From: Thiothrix fructosivorans | GTDB taxonomy: Bacteria > Pseudomonadota > Gammaproteobacteria > Thiotrichales > Thiotrichaceae | DNA length: 64,000 nucleotides | Assembly: GCF_017349355.1 (NCBI RefSeq) | Contig: NZ_JAFMPM010000008.1 | Coordinates: forward strand, 434,001 to 498,000 | Direction: 5' to 3' | Shown: piece after piece, positions 63,621 to 64,000 of the stretch | Numbering within the stretch: the first letter of the stretch is position 1 | Layout: each line of letters begins with the position of its first letter | Made by a program: the position numbers and the translations under genes | Notes under the pieces: model-generated | Told to the model about the DNA's origin: nothing | The model's input: the letters and a program-made list of their open reading frames with translations, nothing else | The model's database searches: none

Positions 63621-64000
63621 TCGTTCCGTCATCCTGCTGGCAGATGCAGGCCCGTTGATCACTCTGGCTTACGCGAATGCGCTGGATGTACTGCTGTTAC
63701 CCGGTTGGTCAGTGCAAATGGTCGATATGGTGCTGTATGAAGTGACTCGTCATGCAACGCCTACCAGTCAAAAAATTGCCCAGTGGGTGGCACAACAGCC
63801 TTTAGTTGTGCGGGAAACTCGTGTTTTCCAACGTTACACGCAAGCCTTAGCGACGGGTGCATTACCTCGTAAAGCCAATCTCGGCGAACTGGCTGTGCAG
63901 GAAGTGATGACTGATTTTGCCCTGATTCCTGAGCCGCCGACGGGTATTTTTCTGTTTGAAGATCACAAAATTGCTCGTGCCAGTTTTTTGTTGCCGGAAC
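63613..64000 (+). CDS. PIN-like toxin, partial at right edge
   Basis: From ATG 63613 the frame stays open to the edge (129 codons). VILLADAGPLITLAYAN has the first acidic residue and DxGPLI pattern of PIN-like toxins; LGELAVQEV and FLFEDHKIARA supply later acidic positions. Likely toxin partner of the upstream antitoxin. Confidence 0.65.
   Translation, partial: MADRSVILLADAGPLITLAYANALDVLLLPGWSVQMVDMVLYEVTRHATPTSQKIAQWVAQQPLVVRETRVFQRYTQALATGALPRKANLGELAVQEVMTDFALIPEPPTGIFLFEDHKIARASFLLPE

Overview
The window reads as chromosomal DNA of a Gram-negative gammaproteobacterium. The evidence is a complete waaA, bamE, MCE lipid-transport genes, a PBP1b-type mrcB, and the orders trpB-trpA-accD-folC-(SPOR)-cvpA-purF and fur/bamE/rnfH/ratA. 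My best guess is a Thiothrix-like filamentous sulfur oxidiser, from general resemblance only (Roco protein, abundant toxin-antitoxin pairs, TnpB, Uma2 genes); no marker here proves it. I found no rRNA, tRNA or CRISPR array.

Layout. 1-2.0 kb: a tightly packed minus-strand envelope operon (small lipoprotein, small membrane protein, NlpC/P60 hydrolase, LAS-type metallopeptidase, GNAT), including two genes under 60 codons. 2.0-6.2 kb: DUF2809, SGNH hydrolase, DUF4424, DUF6174 lipoprotein, membrane-anchored thioredoxin and a small membrane protein. 6.2-9.4 kb: a 1053-residue LRR-Roc-COR-TIR (Roco) protein, translationally coupled to the small membrane protein. 9.5-10.4 kb: a decayed DUF6036-like pair and three 22-bp iteron-like repeats. 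10.4-16.2 kb: M23 peptidase, BPSS1780 protein, aldo/keto reductase, waaA with a REP at its 5' end, cytochrome c plus ferredoxin, and a GDYXXLXY/DUF2157 pair. 16.3-22.3 kb: a large secreted ImpA/M60 metalloprotease and a second secreted F5/8C-type protein that is frame-disrupted at both ends. 22.4-25.7 kb: an MCE/Mla-type lipid transporter. 25.7-28.1 kb: an unrecognised sigma-factor locus with three exported proteins. 28.2-31.0 kb: ispG, a dienelactone-hydrolase-like enzyme and a formylglycine-generating-enzyme-like protein.

31.1-39.3 kb: trpF is fused to an NTF2-like domain. Its usual partner trpB lies about 7 kb further on, behind an accessory block of a frameshifted DUF1615 gene, Uma2 and HTH remnants, a three-gene orphan cluster, two PIN-type toxin-antitoxin pairs and a TnpB element. 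39.4-47.5 kb: the conserved trpBA-accD-folC-SPOR-cvpA run with a strong terminator, then purF, an L,D-transpeptidase and metZ. 48.7-60.8 kb: housekeeping genes hemE, yqeY, rpsU, fur, bamE, rnfH, ratA, mrcB, a DinG/YoaA-like helicase with no ordinary start codon, and tsaB. 60.8-64 kb: Uma2, an orphan gene, cysZ-like, nitroreductase and a toxin-antitoxin pair running off the edge.

Several disruptions sit at homopolymers (T7 at 20960, A5 at 33273), so assembly error must be excluded before calling them biological.
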